Numbered from the stretch's first letter, positions 18,850-27,429 are shown. The stretch is 64,000 nucleotides of DNA from an uncultured Sphingomonadaceae bacterium (GCA_947258815.1 CAMYJW010000030.1:682001-746000), one strand, 5' to 3'. The notes: generated by a model from the sequence alone, not told the origin. Numbers and translations are program-made.

Positions 18850-20475
18850 CTATTTCGGGCCGCGTGAAATCATCAGGATCGCGCCGGTCTGATCTGCGCC
18901 AACAGCGATTGTGCTATCGTCAACAGCAGCCAGATCGGCAAACGGCAACAGCGGTCCCGGCATCAGATCCTTGATGCCGGGCAGCACATTCTGGCGCATG
19001 CCGCTATGGCCGCCGACAGGCAGATTTTCGGCAATCGCCTTTGCTTCCCCGTCGTCACCAAGACAGACCAACGCTCCGGCTCCGCGATCGAGCACGAATA
19101 TGCCGGCGCTGTTCACGGCCACGCCATGCGGCTCGTCCAGCCCCGAAATCAGGGTGTTTTGCGCGCCATCCTGTATGTGGATCACCCGGCCCGCGCCCGC
19201 TTCGCTCACCAGCAGGCCGCCATCGGCCGCCAGAGCGATCCCGGTTGGCCGGTCAAGCGCTTGCGCCACAGTGCGCACATCGCCATCAGCGCCTATCGCA
19301 ATCACGCGCCCGCCGCCCGCTTCGCAAACATAGATCGTGCCATCGCCTGCAACGGCAAGCCCCATCGCCCGGTCCAGCCCCTCGCACAGCACGGCGGCCT
19401 CTTCGCCGGGGCGATAGCGGGCAACTTGCCCGCCGCTGTTGGTCACGATGAAAGCGCCGTCGGCCGCCATCGCCACGCCTCTGACATACCCGGGAAAGCC
19501 ATGTTGCAAAAGCATCGATGGCCGCACCACCGCGCCGGTGCCGTCCGCCAGCGCAAGGCTCATCCCGTCGGCAACGGCCAGTCCGCCGTTCCCTGCAGCT
19601 GCAAGGCCAAACGGCCCGCACATCGCGCCCGCCACGGCGATGCGCTGCGCGCCGTCTTGCGAAATTTCAACCACTTCGCCATCGGTGAAGTGCGAAACGA
19701 ACATCCTGCCATCGGGCGCAAACGCGAAATTGTCTATCCCGTAGGCAACTTGCGCAAATTCAGACTTCGCTCCCGCCGCCACATCGATCCGCGCCACCGA
19801 TCCGGTGCCCGATTCAACCACGAACAACTGGCCGCGCGCATCGAACTTGACCGCCGTTGGAATATCCAGCCCGCCGATCACCCGCTCTGCCTCGCCGCCT
19901 TGGGAGGACACGCGCCAGACTTCGCCCAAAGGAACAAGCGGAAAATAAAGATAACCATCCGGGCCAAGGCACAACGCGTTGGGCATCATCAGGTCCGAAG
20001 CGATCAGCCGCGGCTGGCTGCCATCGGCAAACAGTTCCCAGATGCGACCTTCAGGATTGAATTCGCTCATGAAAATGCGATCATCATGGACGGTAACGCC
20101 GTTAGCGACCGGCACATCGGAAGCGATCACATCGATGCGGCCATCGGGGCGTATCGCGCTGACTTGCGCGTTCATCACTTCGGTGGCGAACAGGTTGCCA
20201 TGGGTATCAAACGCTAGATCGTCTGGCGCGATGATCTGGCCATCGGCGCCTGAAACGATGCGCGCCTGCCCGGTTGCCGTATCCACCGCACTGATCTGAG
20301 AACCGAAAGCCTGCGCCACATACAGATCGCCATCCGGTCCCCAGCGCATCCCGTTTGCACCCGCCAGCGCGCCGGGGCTTATCAGCGCGCTGACAGACCA
20401 GTCGGGCGCGACGCGCGGAACACGCGCGGGCTTTCCCAGACGGTCAAGCGGGGCGTTTCCGGCAGTGTCAGACAT
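18850..20475 (-). CDS. SMP-30/gluconolactonase/NHL-type beta-propeller protein
   Basis: A 541-residue protein built of repeated strands such as GANGMRWGPDGDLYVAQA, GYLYFPLVPLG, FDARGQLFVVESGTGSVARID and GIALAADGGLLVSEAGAGRVI, about 40 residues per repeat. It is long enough for two propellers or one extended propeller of the SMP-30 family (metal-dependent lactonases). No signal peptide is seen, so it is probably cytosolic. Its start overlaps the end of the ferredoxin reductase. Baeyer-Villiger enzymes nearby would produce lactones, so a lactone hydrolase role is attractive but unproven. Confidence 0.8.
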   Translation of the reverse strand: MSDTAGNAPLDRLGKPARVPRVAPDWSVSALISPGALAGANGMRWGPDGDLYVAQAFGSQISAVDTATGQARIVSGADGQIIAPDDLAFDTHGNLFATEVMNAQVSAIRPDGRIDVIASDVPVANGVTVHDDRIFMSEFNPEGRIWELFADGSQPRLIASDLMMPNALCLGPDGYLYFPLVPLGEVWRVSSQGGEAERVIGGLDIPTAVKFDARGQLFVVESGTGSVARIDVAAGAKSEFAQVAYGIDNFAFAPDGRMFVSHFTDGEVVEISQDGAQRIAVAGAMCGPFGLAAAGNGGLAVADGMSLALADGTGAVVRPSMLLQHGFPGYVRGVAMAADGAFIVTNSGGQVARYRPGEEAAVLCEGLDRAMGLAVAGDGTIYVCEAGGGRVIAIGADGDVRTVAQALDRPTGIALAADGGLLVSEAGAGRVIHIQDGAQNTLISGLDEPHGVAVNSAGIFVLDRGAGALVCLGDDGEAKAIAENLPVGGHSGMRQNVLPGIKDLMPGPLLPFADLAAVDDSTIAVGADQTGAILMISRGPK

Positions 20476-21421
20476 CGAGCACGATCCTTGGTGTCAGCGA
20501 GCGTGAACAGCAGACCATGATCCGCTTGTTCTCCGCCCGCTTTTTGGGCCGAAGGAACGAATCGCGATGATCGGGAATGCCTTCGACAACTTTGGTGATG
20601 CAGGTTCCGCATGTCCCCTCGTTGCACGAACGCGGAATGACGACACCCACATCTTCAAGCGCCTCTGCGATCGACACATCGGGCGCGACTGTCACCACTT
20701 TGCCCGATTTGCGCAGTTCCACTTCGAAGCCGGTATCGCCGCCGGCAGCTGCCTCCTGCTCGCGCGGGTGGAACCGTTCTATCTGGAGCGAATCTTCGGG
20801 CCAGTCGCTGCAATGCGCCTCAACCGCCGTGATCAGCGCTTCGGGGCCGCAGCAATAGGCAACCGTGCGCACCTGATCCGTGCCCAGAAAACCGGCGATA
20901 TCGAGCAGGCCGCTTTCATCCTGCGGGCACACCACCACTTTATCGCCAAAGGTTCCCAGTTCCTCAAGGAAGGCCATGCTGGCGCGCGACCGACCGCCAT
21001 AAAGCAGCAGCCAGTCTTTTCCGCGCGCTTCCAGTTCGCGGACCATCGCCAGTATCGGCGTGATGCCGATGCCGCCTGCAATCATCAGGTAAAGATCGGC
21101 GTCCACCAGCGGGAAATTGTTACGCAGCGAAAGGACCGGCAATGTATCGCCAACGCCCACCGTGTCGTGCAGCATGGATGAGCCGCCCCGGCTTTGTTCT
21201 TCGCGCAGCACGGCAAAGCGCAGGCGGCGATGATCTTCGGGGTCTCCGCACAGCGAATACTGGCGATTAAGGCCTTCACCCAGCGCGATGTCGATATGCG
21301 CACCGGGCGTCCAGTGTGGGAAATCGGCGCCATCCACGCGTTCGAGCGAAAACGATTTCACGCCGCGCGCTTCTTCGTCAATCGCGCGGATCACAGTCTG
21401 AAATTCGGCCTGCATTGTCAT
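20468..21421 (-). CDS. PDR/VanB family ferredoxin reductase (FMN, NAD, 2Fe-2S)
   Basis: A 317-residue phthalate-dioxygenase-reductase-type protein. The N-terminal flavin domain has NRQYSLCGDP. The NAD domain has IAGGIGITPILAMVRELEARG and LLYGGRS. The C-terminal plant-type ferredoxin has CNEGTCGTC and a distal Cys in MVCCSRS. It passes electrons from NAD(P)H to an oxygenase. The Rieske oxygenase at 40668 and the two P450s lack neighbouring redox partners, so it may serve one or more of them. The ATG overlaps the stop of the small helical protein gene (ATGA). Confidence 0.93.
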   Translation of the reverse strand: MTMQAEFQTVIRAIDEEARGVKSFSLERVDGADFPHWTPGAHIDIALGEGLNRQYSLCGDPEDHRRLRFAVLREEQSRGGSSMLHDTVGVGDTLPVLSLRNNFPLVDADLYLMIAGGIGITPILAMVRELEARGKDWLLLYGGRSRASMAFLEELGTFGDKVVVCPQDESGLLDIAGFLGTDQVRTVAYCCGPEALITAVEAHCSDWPEDSLQIERFHPREQEAAAGGDTGFEVELRKSGKVVTVAPDVSIAEALEDVGVVIPRSCNEGTCGTCITKVVEGIPDHRDSFLRPKKRAENKRIMVCCSRSLTPRIVLDV

Positions 21422-21861
21422 TTCGGCCCCTCCTGACCGGGTGCCTTATCACCAATATAAACGGAATCGCGTTCCACCATGCGTTGGCGCAGAGCCTGCA
21501 ACTGGGCGCAGTCTGGCAGGTCGGCGACGATGGCGTGAAGCGCCAGATTGCGCGTGGCAGCAGCGCGCAATGCCACATCATTAAAACCACCGGGCGGCTC
21601 TGCCTGCACTTGCGAAAGGCGCGCTTCAAGCGATTGCTCGCCCTCTTGCGGCAGCAATTCGCCAAGCACGGCTTCGATATCGGCATTGTCCTGCGCAAGA
21701 TGCGCGCCCGCCAGATCCCAGCTGCGCTCCAGCCGCCCAAGCAGATGCAAGGCAGCTTTCAATTGCCGGGACGCCGCGCCGTCCGGCACTTCGGGCAGAA
21801 CAGTCTGCTTCAGGCTCTGGCGCAGGCCATGCAGCAGGTCGCCAGTGCTAGGCAGCAGCAT
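21418..21861 (-). CDS. Small helical protein, LvaB/DUF6285-like partner of the adjacent kinase
   Basis: About 147 residues, predicted mostly alpha-helical. The N-terminus (LPSTGDLLHGLRQSLKQTVLPEV) aligns by eye with the protein at 47690-48202 and with the first 70 residues of the fusion at 50841-52346. GGGAGA six bases before the ATG at 21861 sets the start, which overlaps the kinase end by 14 bases. In Pseudomonas levulinate catabolism a small protein (LvaB) works with the APH-type kinase LvaA. The resemblance here is positional and pattern-based, so family membership is likely but unverified. Confidence 0.65.
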   Translation of the reverse strand: MLLPSTGDLLHGLRQSLKQTVLPEVPDGAASRQLKAALHLLGRLERSWDLAGAHLAQDNADIEAVLGELLPQEGEQSLEARLSQVQAEPPGGFNDVALRAAATRNLALHAIVADLPDCAQLQALRQRMVERDSVYIGDKAPGQEGPK

Positions 21862-22900
21862 TGCTTGTCTCCCAGTCTTCCGCCGCGATCCATTCCAGCG
21901 CATTGCGCAGGCATTCGGGAACCTTGGCGGCCCGGTCTATATGGCGCAAGTTTGGCGTGCCGCCCGAAGCAAAGCTGTGCGATGCGGCAAGCGAGATAAC
22001 CGCAAACTTCACTTCGCTGAAAATGCGGTAATAGGCAAAATCCCGGCGCGGCACGGCAAACCCGGCATGCTGCGCGTGGATCGCCAGGAAATCATCGGCT
22101 GGCAGAAACTTCGCCGGGCTCCACAGCGCGCGATATATCCACGCGATATCTTCCGCCGGATCGCCGATGTGCGCCATTTCCCAATCGAGGATCGCCGATA
22201 CCTTGCCATCGAGATAGAGGAAATTGCCCGGCCGCATATCGCCATGCACGATCGACAGCCGCACCGGATCGGGCGCATGATCGCGCAGCCAGTCAAACAG
22301 CCATGCCAGAACCGGGTGTGGCTCAAGCCGGTGTTTGAAAAACTGATCATGCCAGTGTTCTATCTGCGCGCGAACCGGATCGCCATCCGGGCCGTGATCG
22401 GGTTGGGCAAACCCGCTGGATGTCCAGTCAAAACGGTGCAGTTCGCCAGCCGCTTTCGCCAGATCCTGTGAAAGCCCGCGCCCCGCATCATCGGCCATGG
22501 CCAGAAATTCGACCGCGCCTGCCTCACCGGCAACCCGCTCAAGAATGATAGCGGGCGATCCGGTGACCACACCTTCGCGATCTATCGCCAAGGCGCGCGG
22601 CGCACGCACATCCGATCCGTTGAGCGCGGCCAGCGCGCCAAATTCGGCATCGGGGTCGGCCTCGACATGGGTGACGGCAGCCTGGCTGAGAAGGATGCAG
22701 GGAAGCGTCCCCTGCTCCGCCGATATCGCATCGAAAGCCCACGCGCGCCGGGCATTGCCGCCAAAAATCTGCGACCAGCCTGACAATGTGACATCACCGC
22801 ACGAGGCAGCCAGCAGACCGACAACGGCGGACTGCATGCGCGCCGCCTCGTCCACAGACGCCCCAGACGCAGTTGACGCCCCAGACGCAGTTGACGCCAT
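21848..22900 (-). CDS. APH-fold phosphotransferase (LvaA/ACAD10-11 kinase-domain-like)
   Basis: A 350-residue kinase of the aminoglycoside phosphotransferase fold. The catalytic loop VHGDMRPGNF and the metal-binding ILDWEMAHIGDPAEDIAW are intact; a nucleotide loop is hard to see (SGWSQIFGGNARRAWAF). It sits among acyl-CoA enzymes, not resistance genes, and is followed by a small LvaB-like protein, so phosphorylation of a hydroxyacyl-CoA is the favoured role. The first 15 residues (ASTASGASTASGAS) come from two perfect 18-base tandem repeats at 22860-22895 and may not be functional. Confidence 0.85.
   Translation of the reverse strand: MASTASGASTASGASVDEAARMQSAVVGLLAASCGDVTLSGWSQIFGGNARRAWAFDAISAEQGTLPCILLSQAAVTHVEADPDAEFGALAALNGSDVRAPRALAIDREGVVTGSPAIILERVAGEAGAVEFLAMADDAGRGLSQDLAKAAGELHRFDWTSSGFAQPDHGPDGDPVRAQIEHWHDQFFKHRLEPHPVLAWLFDWLRDHAPDPVRLSIVHGDMRPGNFLYLDGKVSAILDWEMAHIGDPAEDIAWIYRALWSPAKFLPADDFLAIHAQHAGFAVPRRDFAYYRIFSEVKFAVISLAASHSFASGGTPNLRHIDRAAKVPECLRNALEWIAAEDWETSNAAA
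22860..22895. repeat. Perfect 2 x 18-base tandem repeat at the kinase 5' end
   Basis: The unit GCCCCAGACGCAGTTGAC occurs twice without a mismatch and encodes (TASGAS)2 at the very N-terminus of the kinase. Slippage could add or remove six residues without changing frame. Confidence 0.9.
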
Positions 22901-22902
22901 CG

Positions 22903-23670
22903 TCAGCGCGTTCCCGCCGATACGCGCAGCACCTCTCCGGTGATCGCATCGGACTGTGGCTCAAGCAGAAAACCGATCGCTTCGGCTTCGTCTTCCACCG
23001 TCGCGAACTTGCCCAGCGCGGTATAGCCAAGGTGCCGCTCAACATAGGCACCGCCGAATGTTTCGGCCACTTTCGGGCTGAACACCAGACCCGGCGCAAT
23101 CGCGTTTACGCGGATACCGCTGCGGCCAAGCAGGATACTGAGAGTCTGCGTCAGCGCCACAACCGCCGCCTTTGCGGGGTTGTAGGCCGTGTCGCCCAGA
23201 TCGGGGCGATTGGCGAACGCGGCGAGCGAGGCGACATTGCAGATCTTGCCATAGCCCTGTTCGGTGAAATGCGGTTCGGCATGTTTGCACATCAGGAACG
23301 CGCTATCGACGTTCACTTCAAAGGTGCGGCGGAAATAATCGAGATCGATCTGGGCAAGCGGCCGATCCATCGAATCGGCTTCAATCGCAACCATGCCGCC
23401 GGCAACATTGGCGATGCCATGCATGGAGCCAAACGTATCGAGACACGCCGCGATCACGCCTTTGACTTCATCTTCCTTGGAAAGATCGGCACGGTGGGTT
23501 GCCACGCGGCCGGGCAGGCCTGCGCAATCTTCAACAAACGCATCAAGCCGGCGCTGGCTGATATCCACGCCCAGCACATTGGCGCCGGTGCGCAGCAAGC
23601 GCTTGGCTGCAGCCCCGCCAATGCCGCCCGCAGCGCCGGTGATGATATAGGTTCTGGTTTCTTCCGACAT
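22903..23670 (-). CDS. Short-chain dehydrogenase/reductase
   Basis: About 255 residues with a classical SDR pattern: cofactor loop TGAAGGIGGAA, catalytic Tyr-Lys as YNPAKAA preceded by CNVASLAAF, and C-terminal VIRVSAG-like closing (VLRVSAGTR). Acidic Asp after the second strand (VLGVDISQ) suggests NAD(H). The ATG at 23670 has GAGGAAG just upstream; one five codons earlier is possible. It probably oxidises a hydroxyacyl-CoA or alcohol between the enoyl-CoA hydratase upstream and the kinase module downstream. Confidence 0.93.
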   Translation of the reverse strand: MSEETRTYIITGAAGGIGGAAAKRLLRTGANVLGVDISQRRLDAFVEDCAGLPGRVATHRADLSKEDEVKGVIAACLDTFGSMHGIANVAGGMVAIEADSMDRPLAQIDLDYFRRTFEVNVDSAFLMCKHAEPHFTEQGYGKICNVASLAAFANRPDLGDTAYNPAKAAVVALTQTLSILLGRSGIRVNAIAPGLVFSPKVAETFGGAYVERHLGYTALGKFATVEDEAEAIGFLLEPQSDAITGEVLRVSAGTR

Positions 23671-23677
23671 AGCTTCC

Positions 23678-24511
23678 TCAGACATAAGATACGGGATTAA
23701 ACTTGGGATCGCGCTTTTCCTTGAGCGCATCGAGCCCTTCGCGCGCTTCGGGCCCGGTGAAACCCAGGATGCCAAATGCGAGCGATGCCTCAAACGCGGG
23801 CCAGGCCTGCTTCATCCAGTTGTTGAGCGAAAGTTTGGTCCACCGCGTTGCCGCAGGCGCCGCACTGGCCAGGCGATTGGCGATTTCCAGCGCGCGCGGC
23901 ACGCATTCCTCATCGGGAACGCAAAAACTGACAAGGCCGATCCGCTCTGCCTCGCGGCCAGAGATCGGCTCGCTCGTCATCAGGTAATACTTCGCCTTGG
24001 CCATGCTGGTAAGGAGCGGCCAGATGGCAACGGCGTGATCGTCTGCCGCAACGCCCAGCACTGCATGCCCGTCAACCAGCTTGGCCGATTCCGCCGCCAC
24101 GGTGACATCCGCCAGCAGCGCAACCGCCAGTCCGCCACCTGCCGCCGGACCGTTGATCGCCGAAACAACCGGCTTGCTGCACGAAAGCATGGAATCGACC
24201 ATCGTGCGTGCGTCTTTCCACATCTTGCAGCGGAAATCGTGATCATCGAGGATATTCTCGATCATGTCGAAATCACCACCGGCGGAAAATGCCCTGCCCT
24301 CGCCCGTGACGACCACGCAGTTCACTTGCGGATCCTTGTCGATCAGCGACCAGATGTGGCCAAGATCGTGATGAAGCTGAAAATCCATCGCATTCATCTT
24401 GCCGCGAGACAGCGTCACGCGCAGCACACGCTCTTCCGGCCAATCAAGTTTCAGGCTCTCATAATCAGGATAGGTTATACCGGCTGACGCACCGGCCGTG
24501 GGTTCAGACAT
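23678..24511 (-). CDS. Enoyl-CoA hydratase/isomerase family protein
   Basis: About 277 residues of crotonase fold. The oxyanion-hole segments GRAFSAGGDFDMI and INGPAAGGGLAVALLADVTVA are present. GGGAGA seven bases before the ATG at 24511 sets the start; a much longer frame upstream lacks support. It is the first gene of a minus-strand operon continuing into SDR, kinase, LvaB-like protein, reductase and propeller. It is divergent from the Baeyer-Villiger-type enzyme across a 286-base regulatory region. Confidence 0.94.
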   Translation of the reverse strand: MSEPTAGASAGITYPDYESLKLDWPEERVLRVTLSRGKMNAMDFQLHHDLGHIWSLIDKDPQVNCVVVTGEGRAFSAGGDFDMIENILDDHDFRCKMWKDARTMVDSMLSCSKPVVSAINGPAAGGGLAVALLADVTVAAESAKLVDGHAVLGVAADDHAVAIWPLLTSMAKAKYYLMTSEPISGREAERIGLVSFCVPDEECVPRALEIANRLASAAPAATRWTKLSLNNWMKQAWPAFEASLAFGILGFTGPEAREGLDALKEKRDPKFNPVSYV

Positions 24512-24797
24512 CGCAATTCTCCCGTTACCCGCTGAGCACAAACACATTTGCCGAGCACAAACACGTTGAAAGCGAGTAATTACTCTCAATATGGTGCCTG
24601 CATATGGCCCGCCAGATTTTTCGTCAAGCCCCGAACCGGCCTGCACAGCCCGTGACAGGCGCAGCGAACTCGCATAAGCGCGCAAAACTGCATGCCATCT
24701 TGACACCGGGCATCGCCTGCGGATAAAAAGCGAGGGATTGCTCGCCAAAGTGCAGAACGGGCAGCGTTAAGATTGGCCCACGGGTTGAGAGGACTTC
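24512..24797. promoter_or_regulatory. Divergent regulatory region with direct repeats and a palindromic operator
   Basis: This gap separates the enoyl-CoA hydratase operon (minus) and the flavin monooxygenase (plus). It contains two exact copies of GAGCACAAACAC at 24534-24545 and 24553-24564, 19 bases apart, and the perfect palindrome GAGTAATTACTC at 24574-24585. The remaining bases toward the plus-strand gene show no further clear element. Confidence 0.65.
24570..24588. promoter_or_regulatory. Putative TetR operator, copy 2
   Basis: AAGCGAGTAATTACTCTCA contains a perfect 12-base palindrome and matches the site at 17145-17163 (opposite strand) at 17 of 19 positions. It lies about 60 bases upstream of the enoyl-CoA hydratase start, consistent with repression of the operon by the TetR at 16308-16958. 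Confidence 0.65.
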
Positions 24798-26444
24798 ATG
24801 ACGATCAAACAGAACGCGGGCCAGCCCGCAGTCGATTATGACGTAATCATTGTCGGAGCCGGTTTCGCCGGCGTTCGCGCGCTGTACGAGATGAAGCAGC
24901 TCGGCAAATCCGTGCGACTGTTCGACGCGGGCAGCGAAGCGGGCGGCACGTGGTACTGGAACCGCTATCCCGGCGCCCGGACCGACAGCGAGGCCTGGGG
25001 CTACTGTTTCTCGTTCTCCAAGGAACTGATGAACGAGTGGGACTGGCCGGAGCGCATGCCAACATGGGATCAGGTTCAGGCATACCTTGCCCATGTTGTC
25101 GATCGCTTCGATCTGGGCGGCGACATGCAGTTCAATACCACCGTCCAGTCGTGCATTTACGATGAAAGCGCCAACCAGTGGGTCATCACCACGCACGATG
25201 GCCAGAGCTATCGCTGCAACCACTTTATCTCCGCGGTCGGCTGGTTCGCGGTCGCCGTCCAGCCACCGTTCGACATGTCCGGGTTCAAGGGCGAATGGTA
25301 TATGTCGTCCAAGTGGCCCAAGGATCCCGTCGATTTCCGGGGTAAGCGTGTCGGCATTGTCGGAAGCGGATCAAGCGCGGTGCAGATCGTGCCCATTGTC
25401 GCCAAGGAAGCGGCCAGCGTGACGATGTTCCAGCGCACCCCGAACTATGTTCTGCCCGGCCGCAATCACCCGCTCGACGATACCGACCGCGCAGCCATCA
25501 AGGCAAATTACGACGATATCTGGAAACAGGTTCGCCAGCAGGTCTTCGCTTTCCCGATGGAAAGTTCGACGTTAACCTATGACGATGTTGACGATGAAGA
25601 GCGCGAACGTATCTTTGAATATGGCTGGGAACAGGGCGGCTTCCGCTTTCTGTTTGAAACCTTCGCCGACATCCTGACGGACGAGCGCACCAACGCCGCC
25701 GCCGCCGAATTTGCGCGCAAGAAAATCCGGTCGATCGTGAAAGATCCCGAAACGGCCGAGCTGATGTGCCCGAAATATCCGATTGCGCTGAAGCGCCCGC
25801 CGCTTGGCAATTTCTTTTATGAAACGTTCAACCGGGATAACGTCCACCTCGTCGATGTCAGCAAGCACCCGCTTGTCGCTGCCACCGAAACCGGGCTGAA
25901 AACAGATGTCGCCGAATATGAATTTGATATCATCATCTTCGCCATCGGTTTCGACGCTGTCACCGGGCCGCTGACCAAGCTGGAAGTGCGCGGTCGCGGG
26001 GGCGAACTGGTGCGCGATAAATGGGCGGCAGGCCCGCGCACGCATCTGGGGATCGTTATGGACGGGTTTCCCAACATGTACATTCTCACCGGCCCGCAAT
26101 CGCCGTTTTCCAACGTGCCGCCGGTTATCGATGCCGCGGTGGACTGGATATCGCGCGCGATGCAAAAGGCCGATGCGCAAGGCGCGGACACTGTCGAAGT
26201 CAAACCCGAGCCGGTTGAAGACTGGGTCAATCTGATGACCGAATTGCTTGACGAGACGCTGCTTGGTCAGGCGACCGAACTGGGATCGTGGTTCATGGGC
26301 GCCAACATTCCGGGCAAGGCCCATGCGCCGCTTCACTATTTCGGCGGCGCGGCAGGCTATTTCGACGAAGTCCAGAAATCGCTGGACGAAGATTTCAGCG
26401 AACTGACATTCTCAAGCTCACAGGAAGCGGTGCCGGCCGAGTAG
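24798..26444 (+). CDS. Flavin-containing monooxygenase, Baeyer-Villiger type with altered fingerprint
   Basis: A 548-residue two-dinucleotide-domain flavoprotein. The FAD motif VIIVGAGFAGVRAL with GGTWYWNRYPGARTDSEAWGY and the NADP motif GIVGSGSSAVQIVP are typical of type I Baeyer-Villiger enzymes. The fingerprint FxGxxxHxxxW(P/D) reads FKGEWYMSSKWP, so the usual His is Met (checked in the DNA, atg). Length and layout match cyclohexanone/steroid-type enzymes. It could make an ester or lactone from a ketone, or act as an S/N-oxygenase. It stands alone and is divergent from the enoyl-CoA hydratase operon. Confidence 0.9.
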   Translation: MTIKQNAGQPAVDYDVIIVGAGFAGVRALYEMKQLGKSVRLFDAGSEAGGTWYWNRYPGARTDSEAWGYCFSFSKELMNEWDWPERMPTWDQVQAYLAHVVDRFDLGGDMQFNTTVQSCIYDESANQWVITTHDGQSYRCNHFISAVGWFAVAVQPPFDMSGFKGEWYMSSKWPKDPVDFRGKRVGIVGSGSSAVQIVPIVAKEAASVTMFQRTPNYVLPGRNHPLDDTDRAAIKANYDDIWKQVRQQVFAFPMESSTLTYDDVDDEERERIFEYGWEQGGFRFLFETFADILTDERTNAAAAEFARKKIRSIVKDPETAELMCPKYPIALKRPPLGNFFYETFNRDNVHLVDVSKHPLVAATETGLKTDVAEYEFDIIIFAIGFDAVTGPLTKLEVRGRGGELVRDKWAAGPRTHLGIVMDGFPNMYILTGPQSPFSNVPPVIDAAVDWISRAMQKADAQGADTVEVKPEPVEDWVNLMTELLDETLLGQATELGSWFMGANIPGKAHAPLHYFGGAAGYFDEVQKSLDEDFSELTFSSSQEAVPAE

Positions 26445-26545
26445 CCGTCAGACGCACAACCAGAAACATGGCAAACGGCAAGAACCGCACGCGGGCGATT
26501 TTGTCACGCCCGGTGCGGGGCTGCCGTGGAATCCGGCCCCGGCAC

Positions 26546-26818
26546 TCAGCCTGAGATAACGTGCGCGCCGATCAGCAACAGCCCGATTCCGACGATCCAG
26601 ACGCGGTAAAGCGTTTTCCAGACCGGCGCGGCTTCGCCCACTTCCATGAAATGCACCGCAACAAGCTGTCCTTTGACGATCGCCACACCAAATACGACGA
26701 TTACCAGCAGCAGGTGCGAGGATGCAAACTCTGCGATGATAACCGACGCGATCGTCAGCAGCATGAGTATCGCCCAGATGATAACCGGCCGGGGATGATT
26801 GTGATTGCCCCCTGACAT
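26546..26818 (-). CDS. Cytochrome c oxidase subunit IV-like (NorF-like) small membrane protein
   Basis: A 90-residue protein with three predicted helices (IIWAILMLLTIASVIIAEF, LLLVIVVFGVAIVKGQLVAVHFM, WIVGIGLLLIGAHVIS) of the prokaryotic COX4 type. The VHFMEV motif after helix 2 is typical. It follows the CoxIII-like gene with a one-base overlap. No catalytic subunit I or II is present in the window, so it is an orphan accessory subunit pair. A second pair lies at 42853-43700. Confidence 0.85.
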   Translation of the reverse strand: MSGGNHNHPRPVIIWAILMLLTIASVIIAEFASSHLLLVIVVFGVAIVKGQLVAVHFMEVGEAAPVWKTLYRVWIVGIGLLLIGAHVISG

Positions 26819-27408
26819 CAGTTGATCCCCGCCAGATAAATAAGCGGAAAGATGAACAGCCAGAGCAAGTCAACAAAGTGCCAGAACAGCCCGGTGTTTT
26901 CCAGCTTGCGCCGGTAACTTTCGCCGCCGATTTCCAGTGCCGCACGCTGGCGGCAATGGACGATAAAAACCATTCCGCCCAGCACATGCAGAAAATGCGC
27001 GCCGGTGATGAAATAATAGAACGAATAGAACGGATCGGTTGCCGGGGTCAGCCCTTCGGCAATTTTCGCGTTGTATTCGATCACCTTGTTCACCGCGAAC
27101 ACCGCACCGCAGGCCAGACACGCGGTCAACATCATGCGCACGCGCGCAAGATCCTGTTTGCGCGCCGCGTGAACCGCCTCAACCATGAACAGCGAACTGG
27201 TCAGCAGAACCAGCGCGTTGCCCAGCCCGAAGGCAAACGTCATCCGCTCCTGCGCGGCGGCAAACACTTCTGGCAGGCGCACACGCTCGCTCAGAAACAC
27301 GATGAAGATCATGCTGAAAACGATCATGTCGATAAACACGAACGTCCAGATGCCGTTCGTGCCCGGCTGACTTTCCGGCACGCTCTGGCCGGATTCGCTT
27401 ACGCTCAT
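26818..27408 (-). CDS. Heme-copper oxidase subunit III family protein (NorE/CoxIII-like)
   Basis: A 196-residue protein with five predicted transmembrane helices. Family landmarks are WTFVFIDMIVFSMIFIVFLSER at the start, FYYFITGAHFLHVLGGM and WHFVDLLWLFIFPLIYL at the end. Such proteins accompany cytochrome oxidases or nitric oxide reductase (NorE) but carry no catalytic metal. Here it is found with a CoxIV-like protein and a membrane protein of unknown function, amid catabolic genes. A hairpin at 27436-27459 separates it from the upstream membrane protein gene. Confidence 0.88.
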   Translation of the reverse strand: MSVSESGQSVPESQPGTNGIWTFVFIDMIVFSMIFIVFLSERVRLPEVFAAAQERMTFAFGLGNALVLLTSSLFMVEAVHAARKQDLARVRMMLTACLACGAVFAVNKVIEYNAKIAEGLTPATDPFYSFYYFITGAHFLHVLGGMVFIVHCRQRAALEIGGESYRRKLENTGLFWHFVDLLWLFIFPLIYLAGIN

Positions 27409-27429
27409 TTCAGTTCCACATCAGCAGGA

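Noticed and set aside
18850-20475. Considering the beta-propeller protein a secreted lactonase
   Set aside because: No signal peptide is visible at the N-terminus, so a periplasmic role was not claimed.
21848-22900. Antibiotic resistance aminoglycoside kinase
   Set aside because: The fold matches, but the genes sit among acyl-CoA enzymes, occur three times and are paired with a helical partner, which fits catabolic kinases better.
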